From contig JAJPIP010000049.1 in assembly GCA_021324655.1 (NCBI GenBank), positions 1 to 33,398 of the forward strand: a stretch of DNA of 33,398 bases. Reading direction: 5' to 3'. This document shows positions 7,201-16,294 of this stretch, one piece after another (the first letter of the stretch is position 1; each line of letters opens with the position of its first letter). The DNA comes from Pseudomonadota bacterium. GTDB lineage: Bacteria > Chloroflexota > UBA5177. The translations under genes were made by a program, and so were the position numbers. Below the pieces are notes generated by a model. It did no database searches, was not told where the DNA came from, and worked only from the letters and a program-made list of their open reading frames with translations.

Positions 7201-8880
7201 CTATGCTCCGGCGGATAGCTCCAGATGAGACTCCGCCTGCATGGCCGCCACCACCGGCACCAACTGATTCGACATCTGCGCCTGGCGCCACGGGGCGTCG
7301 GGCGGAGGAGACGTTAGCGCGTCCGCGAGAACCACGCCCTGCATGCCGTACGGTGTGATTCCCATCGCTTGCAGCGCCGTCGGTGCCACGTCGATGAGCC
7401 GCGCCGGAGCGGTCGAGACAGCGCCGGAGCGGAAACCGGGGCCGGAGAAGACGAGCGGCAGGTGCTGAGACTGCCAGCTGGTCCCGCCGTGATCTGCCTT
7501 CCATCCGGATTGCCCGCCGGGTTCGCATCCCGCTCCTTCTGTGAAGACGGCCACGACATCGGGGCCGTTCGGTCCGGCGAACGTAGAAAGGAGGTATTGG
7601 TTCGCACGCTCCACGGCCGAATCGTGCAGCAGGGAGGAACCACTGACGCGGCGATAGGGCCGGCCAACCGTCGTCAGATCCACCGCATACACCGCCTGAA
7701 TGAGGGGATTTTTGAGATTGGCGATGTTGAGCGCGGCGTCACCGGCTTTCGACGAGTCTTGCAGCCAATAGCATGCGCTGGTGTTGTAGCTCGACGTCAC
7801 GATCGGTGTACCCGCTTTCTCGACCGCTTTGTCGAGGAGGCCTTCGTCGATCTTGCCGTGGAGCGGCATCATGCCGTGATCGGCCAACAGAACGAAGAGG
7901 GTTCGGTCCAGCACACCGGCGCGTCGGAAGGCATCTTGTAGCAGACCGAGGTCGTGGTCAAAGCCTTGCATCAAGGTTGTGACCTGACCCATGTCGATCG
8001 TCCCGCCGTCGACGTGACCGAGCGGCCAGTCGAACTCCGCCAGATTGATGAGCGTGACCTGCTGGTGCATCCGATTGAAGGTGTCGATGGCCAGCCGCAT
8101 GGTGAGATGGTTCTCGACGCCGAGGGGGATGTTGTGATTGGGGACGGCGAGGTGTGGCGCCGTCAGCACGCCGGCCGGAGGCTCGTGCGCCGGCACCGCC
8201 GTGGGCACAAATTGTCCGTTCGCCGTGCCGTAGTAATAGAGGATGGCGTCCGCATCCGGACCGCCGAGCGCATCGGCCGCGTAGTACTTGTGGCCGGAGA
8301 GAGCGACGACCTTGGAGCCCGTGTATTGGGTATGCACCAGGCTGGCGATGGTCGGGACACCGGCCTGACTGATGATTGCTTCCATCGCCCCGTCGTTGAT
8401 CTGGCTCGGGTCGAAGAGGTCGACTTTCTGCTTTTGCAGATCGCCCCACCAGAAATTAACGATGCCGTGACGGCTAGGATTGGATCCGGTCGCGATCGTG
8501 GCGTGCCCGGGGGGCGTCTCCGACTCCAGAATGCCGGCAAAGGCATTGGAGTAGGAGATGCCGTTGCGGATCAGCCGCCGCACGTTCGGCATGTTCGGAA
8601 CGCCGAGATACTCCGGCGTGGCGCCGTCCAGCACGATCAGCACCAGATAATCGGCGCCGTTCATGCTGGTCGCACCGGTCATGGAGTGGGTCAGCATGCC
8701 ACCGACGAGAGCCATGCCGAGCCCTCCGCCGGCTGCCTGCAGTAATTGCCGGCGGCTAACGGGAGACTGGAGCCACGAATTCTCGTCGCGTCGCGGCTGC
8801 GGCGTCGGGCGGGCGACGGCGCGCACGCGCCGCGCATCGTCGTGGCGGACCGTGCGGTGCGGAGAGCATCTCTCACACAT
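7201..8880 (-). CDS. Tat-exported alkaline phosphatase superfamily phosphodiesterase, paralogue 3
   Basis: A third PF01663-type enzyme (559 aa), convergent with paralogue 2. The twin-arginine motif SRRQLLQAAGGG is at residues 42-53, after an unusually long polar N-terminus rich in Arg. No good ribosome site precedes the ATG at 8880, so the true start may lie downstream. Active-site residues are Asp85 (LIVLDGATPEY), Thr122 (ETPPGHATIATG), Asp284 and His289 (DWPLGH), Asp334 and His335 (ADHGM), and His464 (ADHGG). The DWPLGH motif has four residues between Asp and His, where paralogues 1 and 2 have three. No C-terminal anchor is seen. Substrate unknown. Confidence 0.83.
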   Translation of the reverse strand: MCERCSPHRTVRHDDARRVRAVARPTPQPRRDENSWLQSPVSRRQLLQAAGGGLGMALVGGMLTHSMTGATSMNGADYLVLIVLDGATPEYLGVPNMPNVRRLIRNGISYSNAFAGILESETPPGHATIATGSNPSRHGIVNFWWGDLQKQKVDLFDPSQINDGAMEAIISQAGVPTIASLVHTQYTGSKVVALSGHKYYAADALGGPDADAILYYYGTANGQFVPTAVPAHEPPAGVLTAPHLAVPNHNIPLGVENHLTMRLAIDTFNRMHQQVTLINLAEFDWPLGHVDGGTIDMGQVTTLMQGFDHDLGLLQDAFRRAGVLDRTLFVLLADHGMMPLHGKIDEGLLDKAVEKAGTPIVTSSYNTSACYWLQDSSKAGDAALNIANLKNPLIQAVYAVDLTTVGRPYRRVSGSSLLHDSAVERANQYLLSTFAGPNGPDVVAVFTEGAGCEPGGQSGWKADHGGTSWQSQHLPLVFSGPGFRSGAVSTAPARLIDVAPTALQAMGITPYGMQGVVLADALTSPPPDAPWRQAQMSNQLVPVVAAMQAESHLELSAGA

Positions 8881-9044
8881 AGAAACGTCCGATGCCCCGC
8901 CCGGTCTCCAATGCGCTTGACGCCATGCTTAAGGCTAGCGAGTAATCATCACAGTACAAAGTGGTTCTGAACATAGCGTTAACTGTCAAGACGCGGAAAG
9001 ACGATACACGATCCTTTATGGGCATAATGCCGGCCATGAGAAGT
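8881..9044. other. AT-richer intergenic region upstream of phosphodiesterase paralogue 3
   Basis: About 160 bp of markedly lower GC, probably the promoter region of paralogue 3 and the 3' flank of the GrpB-HIT gene. A minus-strand TTGACA at 8989-8984 matches a -35 box, but no -10 box lies at the right distance. No gene seen. Confidence 0.4.
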
Positions 9045-10127
9045 TCACGCCGGATCCGTCGCTAACGTCCCGCGTAATCTCTCGGCGAGCGCGCCAATCT
9101 CATCCCAGCCGCCACGCGGCGCCTCCGGCCACTCATCCACGTGGACGCCCCAGAACTCCGTCGGCGCTCCGGGATAGCGGGGAACGATGTGGACGTGGAG
9201 ATGCGGGACGTGATGGCCCATGACGAACACGTAGATGTGATCCGCTGCCTCGCTTTCTTTAAGGGCGCGGCCCACCCGTGTCACCATGACGCCCACCGCG
9301 GCTGCCTCTCCGTCGGTCAGATCGGCGACGCCCGGCGCGTGGCGCTTCGGTTCGATGACGATATGGCCCAGGTACGTGCCCAACTCCCCTCCCACGTGCG
9401 TCACGGCCAGGAGATCATCCTCGTAGATCATGCCCCCGGGGATCGGTTCCTCACCGCGATGCTTCCGGCAGACGAAACAGTCCGGACTCACCGGATTCTC
9501 ACCGGATGGATTGCCGTCTCTCGCGTCACCGCGTGCCACGCGGGATTCCTCATTCGCCACGCACGAACCGTCTGTGCTGCGTTCTAGATCCCGGATCGCG
9601 TCCTGCACGAAGGCGCTCTTCCGTTGAGCGTACTCGACGGTGTCCGTGACGCCGGAGGCGATGATGGCACGCTTCTCGGCGACGTAGGCCTCGCGAAGCG
9701 CGGGATCGGCGCGCAGACGGTCGCGGAAAGCGCGATTGAGCCCGACCTCCGGACAGTCGGCAGCGATGACGTGCGCATGGATGCGGAAGATGTCTCCCTC
9801 GTGCGCAATGGCCCCGATGCGCATCGGGCGATCTTCCGGGAAGGGGTTTCGGCCCCCCTGCGGCTGGAAACCGAGGCGGCCCAGAACGTCCTTGACGGCA
9901 TCCAACCGGTGCGGCGGATAGATGATCTGCAGATCGATCACGCCCTTACCGTCGCACGGCACCGCGGTGCTGCCGATGTGCTCGACCTGTGAATCGGGGA
10001 GCCAGCGCTCGATGAGCCAGGCGAGGCGCGCGGCGACATCCGATGCGCGTGGGTCCGGTGGAAGACATCGTGGACCGCGGACGGCGCCGGAAGCGTCGTA
10101 GGGAAGGATCGGCCGTCCGTCTACCAC
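9045..10127 (-). CDS. GrpB-family nucleotidyltransferase-like / HIT hydrolase fusion
   Basis: A 360-aa two-domain protein. Residues about 5-182 match the GrpB/UPF0157 family of nucleotidyltransferase fold (VEHIGSTAVP, then GKGVIDLQI). After a polar linker, residues about 215-355 form a HIT domain with a CxxC pair (Cys217, Cys220) and the histidine triad His309-Leu-His311-Val-His313 preceded by His306. HIT proteins hydrolyse or transfer nucleotidyl groups on small nucleotides such as Ap4A or AMP conjugates; GrpB-family activity is poorly known. The fusion suggests paired nucleotide transfer and removal chemistry, which is inference. The GTG start lies inside the 3' end of the methyltransferase gene (7-nt overlap), so the two are probably translationally coupled. 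The frame is continuous across both domains. Confidence 0.82.
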   Translation of the reverse strand: MVDGRPILPYDASGAVRGPRCLPPDPRASDVAARLAWLIERWLPDSQVEHIGSTAVPCDGKGVIDLQIIYPPHRLDAVKDVLGRLGFQPQGGRNPFPEDRPMRIGAIAHEGDIFRIHAHVIAADCPEVGLNRAFRDRLRADPALREAYVAEKRAIIASGVTDTVEYAQRKSAFVQDAIRDLERSTDGSCVANEESRVARGDARDGNPSGENPVSPDCFVCRKHRGEEPIPGGMIYEDDLLAVTHVGGELGTYLGHIVIEPKRHAPGVADLTDGEAAAVGVMVTRVGRALKESEAADHIYVFVMGHHVPHLHVHIVPRYPGAPTEFWGVHVDEWPEAPRGGWDEIGALAERLRGTLATDPA

Positions 10128-10903
10128 GCCACGAACATCCCGGCTTCTTTGCCGATGTGGAAGGGGCCGCGCGCCACCAGGTCTTCGATCCGACGGTCGA
10201 GTTCCGCACGTCGCGTTTCCGGTATGTGCCAGTAGTCTCCCATCGACCGGATGTACGCCTTCAAGGGCTCAGCCTGAGTGATCCGGAAGGCATCGTCGTA
10301 CCGGTACAGGACGACATCTCTGAACGAGGCGCGCAGTTGTGCGGCCCCGTCGTCCAGGCCGAAGTCCCATCCGCCCCGCATCGGCATGTCCGTGACGTAC
10401 TCGGCCAGCAGATCGCGCAACTCCTGAAGGTGTCCTTCTCCGTTGGTCGCGGCATAGAGCCGGCCGCCCGGCTGCAGAACGCGCCGGAACTCCGCGATGG
10501 CGCGCCGGCGGTCGGGGACGTGATACAGCATGTGGTTGGCGAGCACGGCATCGAAGGAGGCATCCGAGAAAGGCAGTGCCTGCGCATCGGCGACCGCAAA
10601 CCGCGCGTGCAAGCCGGTGAGGGACCGCCTGGCGTCGGCGAGAATGCCGGGTGATAGATCGGTCAGCGTGAGTTCCCAGCCGGGTGGAATGCGATCCGCA
10701 TTCTCACGCCAGAGGGCGCCGCTGCCGGCGCCGACTTCCAGGACATGCGCCGTGGCCGGCAGATCGAGTCGGTCGAAGTACCAGCGGTGGAACGGGTACG
10801 GATTGGTACTGAAGTCACGATGCAGCCGGATACGTGCCTCCAGATTCGAGGCATCACGGTATTGATGCTCGGTGAGGGAGTCGCGATCGGTGAGCCCGGT
10901 CAT
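10121..10903 (-). CDS. Class I SAM-dependent methyltransferase
   Basis: A 260-aa protein with a Rossmann-type methyltransferase domain at about residues 50-155. Motif I is VLEVGAGSGALW, an acidic residue at the end of strand 2 follows (LTDLSPG), then VADAQALPF and FDAVLANHMLYHV, the pattern of the UbiE/Methyltransf_11 group. No signal peptide or extra domain is present, and the methyl acceptor cannot be inferred. It is the first gene of a two-gene minus-strand unit with the overlapping GrpB-HIT fusion and is divergent from a small secreted-protein gene. Confidence 0.8.
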   Translation of the reverse strand: MTGLTDRDSLTEHQYRDASNLEARIRLHRDFSTNPYPFHRWYFDRLDLPATAHVLEVGAGSGALWRENADRIPPGWELTLTDLSPGILADARRSLTGLHARFAVADAQALPFSDASFDAVLANHMLYHVPDRRRAIAEFRRVLQPGGRLYAATNGEGHLQELRDLLAEYVTDMPMRGGWDFGLDDGAAQLRASFRDVVLYRYDDAFRITQAEPLKAYIRSMGDYWHIPETRRAELDRRIEDLVARGPFHIGKEAGMFVAW

Positions 10904-11077
10904 GTCATCAACTATTCTCCCCTGACCTTCTATCGGTCAAGGACCATTTTCCCTCTCCGAGGGAGGACCGTCAGACGGAAAAGAAAAGTTCAGACACCGG
11001 CAAAGGGAGGGTAAGCTCTTCTCTTTACTCTCGGGATAGGCCGCACTGGCCACTTTCAGCTGAAGGAGTCAACTCAC
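10904..11077. other. Divergent intergenic region, methyltransferase / secreted protein
   Basis: This must hold the promoters of both neighbours. A small hairpin, TCCCTC (10950-10955) with GAGGGA (10959-10964), is present. AAGGAG lies about 9 nt before the plus-strand ATG at 11078. No clear -35/-10 pair was identified. Confidence 0.4.
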
Positions 11078-11707
11078 ATGCGTTTCAATCGTGTCGCTTC
11101 CGGCGTCCTGGCCGGGACCCTGCTGCTTACCGGGGTCTCCAGCGCATTCGCCGCATCCGGCCTGCTGGCCCGGACCCACCCGGCGGTCGCCGTGGGGCAG
11201 GTGTCGAACCTTTCGACGAGTGGGTTCACGCTGACCCGACTCAACAAGAAGACGAACGCGTCCGTCGTGGTCAACGTGACAGTCTCGGCTACCACCAGGG
11301 AGCGCGCCCTGAAGGGGACGGCCGGCGCGCTGGCCAATGGTGAGTATGCCGCTGCCGTCGGCGTCAAGAGCAGCGACGGCAGCATCACGGCGACGCGCGT
11401 CGTGTACTCGAGCAAGCCGCTTCCGGTTCGGCGCGCCGTCCAGCGTGTCCGAAACCATCTGCTCCGCGCCGTCGGGGGCACAGTTGCCACGTCTTCCGCG
11501 AGCAGCATCTCCGTCACGACCAAGAAGGGTAAGACCTACACGTTCAACATCACGGCACAGACCAAGTTCCGCGTCAGTGGGAAGGCCGTCACGACGGCCC
11601 CGTCCTTCACGCAGGGCGAGCATGTGTTTGTGGTCTTCCGGGGCGCCACGGCTCTGGCGGCGGCCACGCCGGTTGACGCGGTGGCGATCATCGTCCCGAA
11701 GTCGTAA
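11078..11707 (+). CDS. Secreted protein with two DUF5666-like repeats
   Basis: A 209-aa protein with a clean Sec signal peptide (about residues 1-26, ending SSAFAA). The mature part is rich in Thr, Ser, Val and Lys and made of two beta-rich repeats. The first runs from about GQVSNLSTSGFTLTRL and the second from GGTVATSSASSISVTTKKG, each followed by a VTVSATT- or ITAQTKF-like strand, resembling DUF5666 domains. No catalytic motif is seen; such proteins are usually extracytoplasmic with unknown role. AAGGAG is well placed before the ATG. A strong UUCG hairpin follows, so it is probably monocistronic. Confidence 0.72.
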   Translation: MRFNRVASGVLAGTLLLTGVSSAFAASGLLARTHPAVAVGQVSNLSTSGFTLTRLNKKTNASVVVNVTVSATTRERALKGTAGALANGEYAAAVGVKSSDGSITATRVVYSSKPLPVRRAVQRVRNHLLRAVGGTVATSSASSISVTTKKGKTYTFNITAQTKFRVSGKAVTTAPSFTQGEHVFVVFRGATALAAATPVDAVAIIVPKS

Positions 11708-11729
11708 TCGACACCATCGCGCGGCGGTA

Positions 11730-11759
11730 GGAAGGGGGAGTCTTCGGACTCCCTCTTCC
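11730..11759. terminator. UUCG-loop hairpin between convergent genes
   Basis: A 13-bp stem with a single G-T wobble, 11730-11742 with 11747-11759, is closed by a TTCG tetraloop. It lies just after the secreted-protein gene and before the end of the convergent hybrid kinase gene, so it could stop transcription from both sides. There is no long T-tract. Confidence 0.7.
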
Positions 11760-11786
11760 TCATTTCGGGCGGAGGTGCATCGGGAG

Positions 11787-11801
11787 GAAGGGGAAACCTT
11801 C
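11787..11801 (-). terminator. Small hairpin after the hybrid kinase stop codon
   Basis: GAAGG/CCTTC (11787-11791 with 11797-11801) around a 5-nt loop lies directly after the stop codon on the minus strand. It is weak alone and may act with the UUCG hairpin just downstream. Confidence 0.3.
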
Positions 11802-14800
11802 TTACGCGGGCAGGTCGGTCCTCGTGCCCGCGGAGGCGCTGTTTGTCGCCGCGTGACGGTCGACCGCCTGCACCGTGCGAACGACCTCGGCGAGGATCTG
11901 CTCGCGGCTCAGCTTCCCCTTTTCCAGCACCGTCTGCACGTATCCATTGAGGCGCTTGCGGTCATCGGCGGTCAGGTCTTTCGCGGTGACGACCACGACC
12001 GGGACCTTCACGTCACGCTTCCGGAGTTCCTCGGCGAAGGCGAAGCCATCCATCTTGGGCATCATGAGATCGAGCAGGACCACGTCGGCCGGCGCCTGGT
12101 CCAGACGTTCCAGCCCTTCGCGTCCGTTGGTGGCTTCCACGACCGTCCACCCCTCACGTTCCAGGATGCGGCGAAGCATGACGCGTGTGGCGCCGTCATC
12201 CTCGACGACGAGTGCGGTTCCGGTCTGTCCATCGGAGAGGTGGTGGCGCAAGACGGCGAGCAGCCGATCGCGATCGATGGGCTTGGTCAGATAGTCCGAT
12301 GCGCCAAGCGCGTAGCCCATATCCTTGTTGTCGACGATGGTCAGCATGACGACCGGCACATCCGCCGTCGCCGCATCGGCCTTGAGTTCGGAGAGCACGC
12401 TCCAGCCGTCCCGGCCGGGCATCAGCACATCCAGCGTGATGACGTCGGGGTGGAGGGAGCGGGCCATCTCCAGGCCCTCATCTCCGCTGGTGGCGGAGAT
12501 GACCTCAATGCCCTCCTTGAGCAGGACTCGCTGCAGCATCTCACGCACGTCGCTGTCGTCGTCGATCACCAGGACGGTGCGGCGATCGGCGTGGCCCGCG
12601 TCCGGAGCGAGCGGCGGTGATGCCGGCCTGCGCTGCTCGACCTGCCGCGGCAGCCGGATGGTGAAAGTGGATCCCGCGCCGGCGGTACTCTCGACCGTCA
12701 CGTGGCCACCCATCAGGATGCAGAGGCGCCGGGTGAGGGCAAGGCCGAGGCCGGTACCACCATAACGCCGCGTGATCGAGCTGTTGGCTTGCGCGAACTC
12801 CTCGAACAGCCGAGCCTGCTGCTCGTCGGTCATCCCGATCCCCGTGTCGCGCACCCGAAAGACGATGTCGTCTCCCGCCTCGAGGACGTCCAGCGTGATC
12901 GTCCCGTGATCGGTGAACTTGGCGGCGTTGCTGAGGAGGTTGAAGACCGCCTGCCGGACCTTGGTCAGGTCGGCTTTCATGTCGCCCAGGTCCGCCGAGC
13001 AGTGCACCTCAAGGGTGTTGGCGTTCTTGGCGATGAGCGGCTCGACCGTGCTGACAACCTCGCCAATCATCTGGGGAACGGAGAAGGTCTCCAGGTAGAG
13101 ATCCATCTTGCCCGCTTCAATCTTGGAGAGATCGAGGATGTCGTTGATCAAGGCCAGCAAATGCTTGCCGGCTCCGGTAATCTTCCTGAGATCGGGCAGA
13201 TAATCTTCATCACCGCGGTCTTCCGCCTCTTCCTGCAGGATCTCGCTGTAGCCGATGATGGCGTTGAGCGGCGTGCGAAGCTCGTGACTCATGTTGGCCA
13301 GGAACGTACTCTTGGCGCGGTTGGCCGAGTCCGCCACTTCGCGTGCCTGCTGGATCTCCTCGAAGAGGCGAGCGTTCTGGATGGCAATGCTGGCCTGCTG
13401 GGAGAGCCCGATCAGGAAATTCAGATCCGCCTCGGTGTACAACTCGCGCTGGCCAAACCGCCAGACTACCATCATCCCAATGACGCGATCCCCCGCCAGC
13501 AAGGGCGCTGCCATCAGCTGCTCCACCTCGGACTCGGCAGTCCCCTCAATGTGTCGAGCGCGAGGATCGACAACGGCGTTGGGAATCGCCTCGGCTGCCG
13601 CGCGCTGAGCAAGATCGCCGATAATTCCCTTTCCCAGGGTGATGCGATCGCGGAGGATCTGCTCCGAATCAACTCCCAGCGCCACGATCGGGATGAAGAT
13701 ATCCTCATCCTGCCGTAGATACACGGCACCGGTCTCCGAGAGGAGAAGATCCTTTGCCTGGTCTGCAATGCGCTCGAGGACAGCATGAAGATCGAGGGTC
13801 GAGGAGATGTCACGTCCCACCTCGACGAGAGCTGTCATCTCCTTGGCCTGGCGCTCGAGAGCGGCCGTGCGTTCTCCCACCCGCTGCTCCAGCTCTCGAT
13901 TGCTGTTGAGCGTCTCCTGGTAGAGGCGCGTATTCTCAATGGCCGTCGCAGCCTGCGCGGCCAGCACGGCCATGAGGTCGAGGTCGGTCGTGGTAAACCG
14001 ACCGAAGAGGTTGCGCACGTCGCTATACAGGACGCCGATCACAGTGCCGCGTGCCACCAGGGGAAGACAGAGAATTGAGCCTTCACGCAGCGGAGCCGGA
14101 TCGGCCGTCCCTTCGCGTATGTCAGGGACGTTCTGCAGCAACTGTGGTTGGCCGGTGTCGAGGGCGACACGCACCGGTCCGCTGCCGAGCAGGCGCGCAA
14201 GATCCGTATCGTCCAGACCGCGGGAGAGAACGGTCCCGATATGACGGTCGTCATCCACCAAAATGAGAGCCGCGCGCTCGGCCCCGCTCAGTTCCACGGC
14301 TTCGTCCAGCACGAAGTCCAGCACGGTGACGTCGCGCCGCTCGTTCATGCGGACGCTGACATCAAGCATACGTTTGAGCTGATCCTGCACGCTCTGCTCG
14401 GATCCACGCGCCGCGATCTCCTCCAGATCGAGGCGGACATCGCGGAGCTTCGCCTGGCGCGCCCACTCCTGCATGATGGATCGATTGATGGCGATTTTGT
14501 TGAGGTAGTGGCGGCGAAGCCCGATGTCGCTGAGGGTGACGATACCATCCAGGGCTGTCTCGGCCGCTCGCTGTAGCGCCCGCCAGGCCTCGTCGGTGCG
14601 TCCCAGTTCCGCCAGCACACGATACCGGTGCCACCAGGCATCCTGGCCCGGATAGTCGATGTCGACGGCACTGAGCTCGTCGAGAGGAGCGACGGCTTCT
14701 GCCGTCATACGGTCGGCCCTGGCCAGATCCCCGGCTTCGAGACAGGCAGCACCGAGCCAGGCAAGAGCGTAAACCTGCGCGGAGAGATAACCGGCGTGCG

Positions 14801-15866
14801 TGGCGTGGTCGGCGGCGATCTGCAATTGCTCGCTGGCCCGCTCCGGCTCCCCGATGGCAACCAGTACGCGGCCGACGTCAGCGCGGCCGGTTCCCGAGAT
14901 AAACTCGTCGCCGCTCTCGATCCCCGCGGTAACAGCCTCTTCCATGGCCTGCAACGCCTCGTCATGACGCCCCAGGCCCTCATACGCTTTACCGAGCGTG
15001 TTCAACAGATGTCCAAAGACACGCGCGCCCATCAACTGGCTTCCCTCGACGGCGAGACGGGCGTACTCGAGGCCGCGGTTATAGAGACCGAGTCCCAGAT
15101 AGACGGTTGCCAGGTTGTTGTAGAGCCGCATCTTTTCCGCGGGATCGCCGACGATCTCCCAAATTGCCGCGGCCTGCTCCAGGAGAGCGCGGCCGCGCGC
15201 GATATCCGGAGACGCAATGGCGAGACGATCCAGGGCACGCGCTTCGCCGCGCCGATTGCCCAGTTGGCGGTGGATCTCGACGGAGCGTTCCCCTACCTCC
15301 TGCGCCTCGGCCGCGCGTCCCTGAAGCCGGTACACGTTGCACAGGAATGCAAGATTCCACGCCTCACCGGAACGATTTCCGATCGTCCGGTAGAGCGCCA
15401 GGGCACGATCGTGACGTTGCTCCGCGTGGCTGACATCTCCCAGAGAGAAATGCATCTCACCGAGGGCAGTCAGGACATCGGCTTCGAGCTCGACGTCCCC
15501 CAGCGCCTGTGCCCGGAGAAGCGCCTCTTCGCCCTCGGTCTCCATGCCCCGAGCCGATCCGGTCTGTGCGGCCAGAGTGACCTGTCGCGCAACAACTTCG
15601 ATCTGCCGGCGCTCGTCACCCAGATCCTGGGCGAGGCGCGCCATCGCCTCCAGGTCGCTGCGCGCTTCATCAAACCGGATAAGCGTCCGGTGGCACACGG
15701 CGCGCTCTGCCAGCGCGTCGAAAACACCGGCCGCATCACCCTGCTCGGTGAGAAGAGCGATCAGACGATCATAGAGCTTGATCGCGGTTTCCGTGTCGTA
15801 CGCGGCTCTCGCGCGCTGGACCGCCTGACGCAGTTCGTCGCGCGTCATCGCCTCGTCGATAATCAC
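11802..15866 (-). CDS. TPR-GAF-GAF hybrid histidine kinase with two receiver domains
   Basis: A 1354-aa soluble signalling protein. Residues 1 to about 450 are TPR-type helical repeats; about 505-655 and 690-845 are GAF domains separated by a short coiled coil. The kinase core has phosphoacceptor His861 ([10 protein letters not shown]), an N-box (NLLSNAAKF, near 974), DTGIGM and GGTGLGLAL. Two receivers follow with phosphoacceptors Asp1146 ([10 protein letters not shown]) and Asp1266 ([10 protein letters not shown]). In the second receiver the usual KP motif region reads VLEKGKLS. No membrane segment is present, so the input is cytoplasmic, perhaps a GAF ligand or a TPR partner. The GTG start overlaps the stop of the upstream receiver gene by 4 nt; an ATG six codons in is an alternative. 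There is no DNA-binding output domain. Confidence 0.88.
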   Translation of the reverse strand: MIIDEAMTRDELRQAVQRARAAYDTETAIKLYDRLIALLTEQGDAAGVFDALAERAVCHRTLIRFDEARSDLEAMARLAQDLGDERRQIEVVARQVTLAAQTGSARGMETEGEEALLRAQALGDVELEADVLTALGEMHFSLGDVSHAEQRHDRALALYRTIGNRSGEAWNLAFLCNVYRLQGRAAEAQEVGERSVEIHRQLGNRRGEARALDRLAIASPDIARGRALLEQAAAIWEIVGDPAEKMRLYNNLATVYLGLGLYNRGLEYARLAVEGSQLMGARVFGHLLNTLGKAYEGLGRHDEALQAMEEAVTAGIESGDEFISGTGRADVGRVLVAIGEPERASEQLQIAADHATHAGYLSAQVYALAWLGAACLEAGDLARADRMTAEAVAPLDELSAVDIDYPGQDAWWHRYRVLAELGRTDEAWRALQRAAETALDGIVTLSDIGLRRHYLNKIAINRSIMQEWARQAKLRDVRLDLEEIAARGSEQSVQDQLKRMLDVSVRMNERRDVTVLDFVLDEAVELSGAERAALILVDDDRHIGTVLSRGLDDTDLARLLGSGPVRVALDTGQPQLLQNVPDIREGTADPAPLREGSILCLPLVARGTVIGVLYSDVRNLFGRFTTTDLDLMAVLAAQAATAIENTRLYQETLNSNRELEQRVGERTAALERQAKEMTALVEVGRDISSTLDLHAVLERIADQAKDLLLSETGAVYLRQDEDIFIPIVALGVDSEQILRDRITLGKGIIGDLAQRAAAEAIPNAVVDPRARHIEGTAESEVEQLMAAPLLAGDRVIGMMVVWRFGQRELYTEADLNFLIGLSQQASIAIQNARLFEEIQQAREVADSANRAKSTFLANMSHELRTPLNAIIGYSEILQEEAEDRGDEDYLPDLRKITGAGKHLLALINDILDLSKIEAGKMDLYLETFSVPQMIGEVVSTVEPLIAKNANTLEVHCSADLGDMKADLTKVRQAVFNLLSNAAKFTDHGTITLDVLEAGDDIVFRVRDTGIGMTDEQQARLFEEFAQANSSITRRYGGTGLGLALTRRLCILMGGHVTVESTAGAGSTFTIRLPRQVEQRRPASPPLAPDAGHADRRTVLVIDDDSDVREMLQRVLLKEGIEVISATSGDEGLEMARSLHPDVITLDVLMPGRDGWSVLSELKADAATADVPVVMLTIVDNKDMGYALGASDYLTKPIDRDRLLAVLRHHLSDGQTGTALVVEDDGATRVMLRRILEREGWTVVEATNGREGLERLDQAPADVVLLDLMMPKMDGFAFAEELRKRDVKVPVVVVTAKDLTADDRKRLNGYVQTVLEKGKLSREQILAEVVRTVQAVDRHAATNSASAGTRTDLPA

Positions 15867-16234
15867 GACTTGCCGTCCAGAAGCGTCTCGATTTTGCTCA
15901 GAAGCCGCGGCAACTCAATGGGCTTGGTGTCGTAGTCGTCACAGCCCGCGCTCATGGCCTTCTCCCGGTCTCCGGCCATGGCGTGGGCGGTCAGAGCAAT
16001 CACGGGAATCTTGCTCGTTTCCGTGTCCGCCTTGAGCTGCCGCGTGGCCTCCCAACCGTCCACCACCGGCAGGCTCATATCCATCAGGATGAGGTCCGGC
16101 GCGGCGCTGCGGGCCATCGCCATGCCCTCGCCGCCGTCCACCGCGATCACCACGTCGTAGCCCTTGCGCTGTAGTCGACGGGAGAGCATGTCCCGGTTCA
16201 TCTCGTTGTCTTCCACGATCAGAATCTTTGCCAT
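15863..16234 (-). CDS. Single-domain response regulator (CheY/DivK-like receiver)
   Basis: A 123-aa receiver with no output domain. It shows the acidic pair in VEDNEMNR, phosphoacceptor Asp in [11 protein letters not shown], a Thr in ALTAHAM and Lys in DTKPIELP, the pattern of DivK-type phosphorelay proteins found beside hybrid kinases. The ATG at 16234 is preferred over a GTG one codon upstream because GGGGGAAC precedes it. Its stop overlaps the hybrid kinase start by 4 nt (GTGA), so the two are almost certainly co-translated partners. Confidence 0.88.
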   Translation of the reverse strand: MAKILIVEDNEMNRDMLSRRLQRKGYDVVIAVDGGEGMAMARSAAPDLILMDMSLPVVDGWEATRQLKADTETSKIPVIALTAHAMAGDREKAMSAGCDDYDTKPIELPRLLSKIETLLDGKS

Positions 16235-16258
16235 CACCGTTCCCCCTGCTCCGATCTC

Positions 16259-16274
16259 GGGCGGCCAGCCGCCC
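16259..16274. terminator. GC hairpin between cyclase and receiver genes
   Basis: A perfect 7-bp stem, GGGCGGC (16259-16265) with GCCGCCC (16268-16274), has a 2-nt loop. It lies in the 60-bp gap between the cyclase stop codon and the receiver gene on the minus strand. With no T-tract it could be a weak terminator or mRNA-stability element. Confidence 0.35.
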
Positions 16275-16294
16275 TCGTGTCGTGTGTTCTCTTG

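Noticed and set aside
8961-8989. Minus-strand promoter with perfect TTGACA at 8989-8984
   Set aside because: At 16-18 nt spacing the -10 position reads like AACCAC, so only half a promoter is present.
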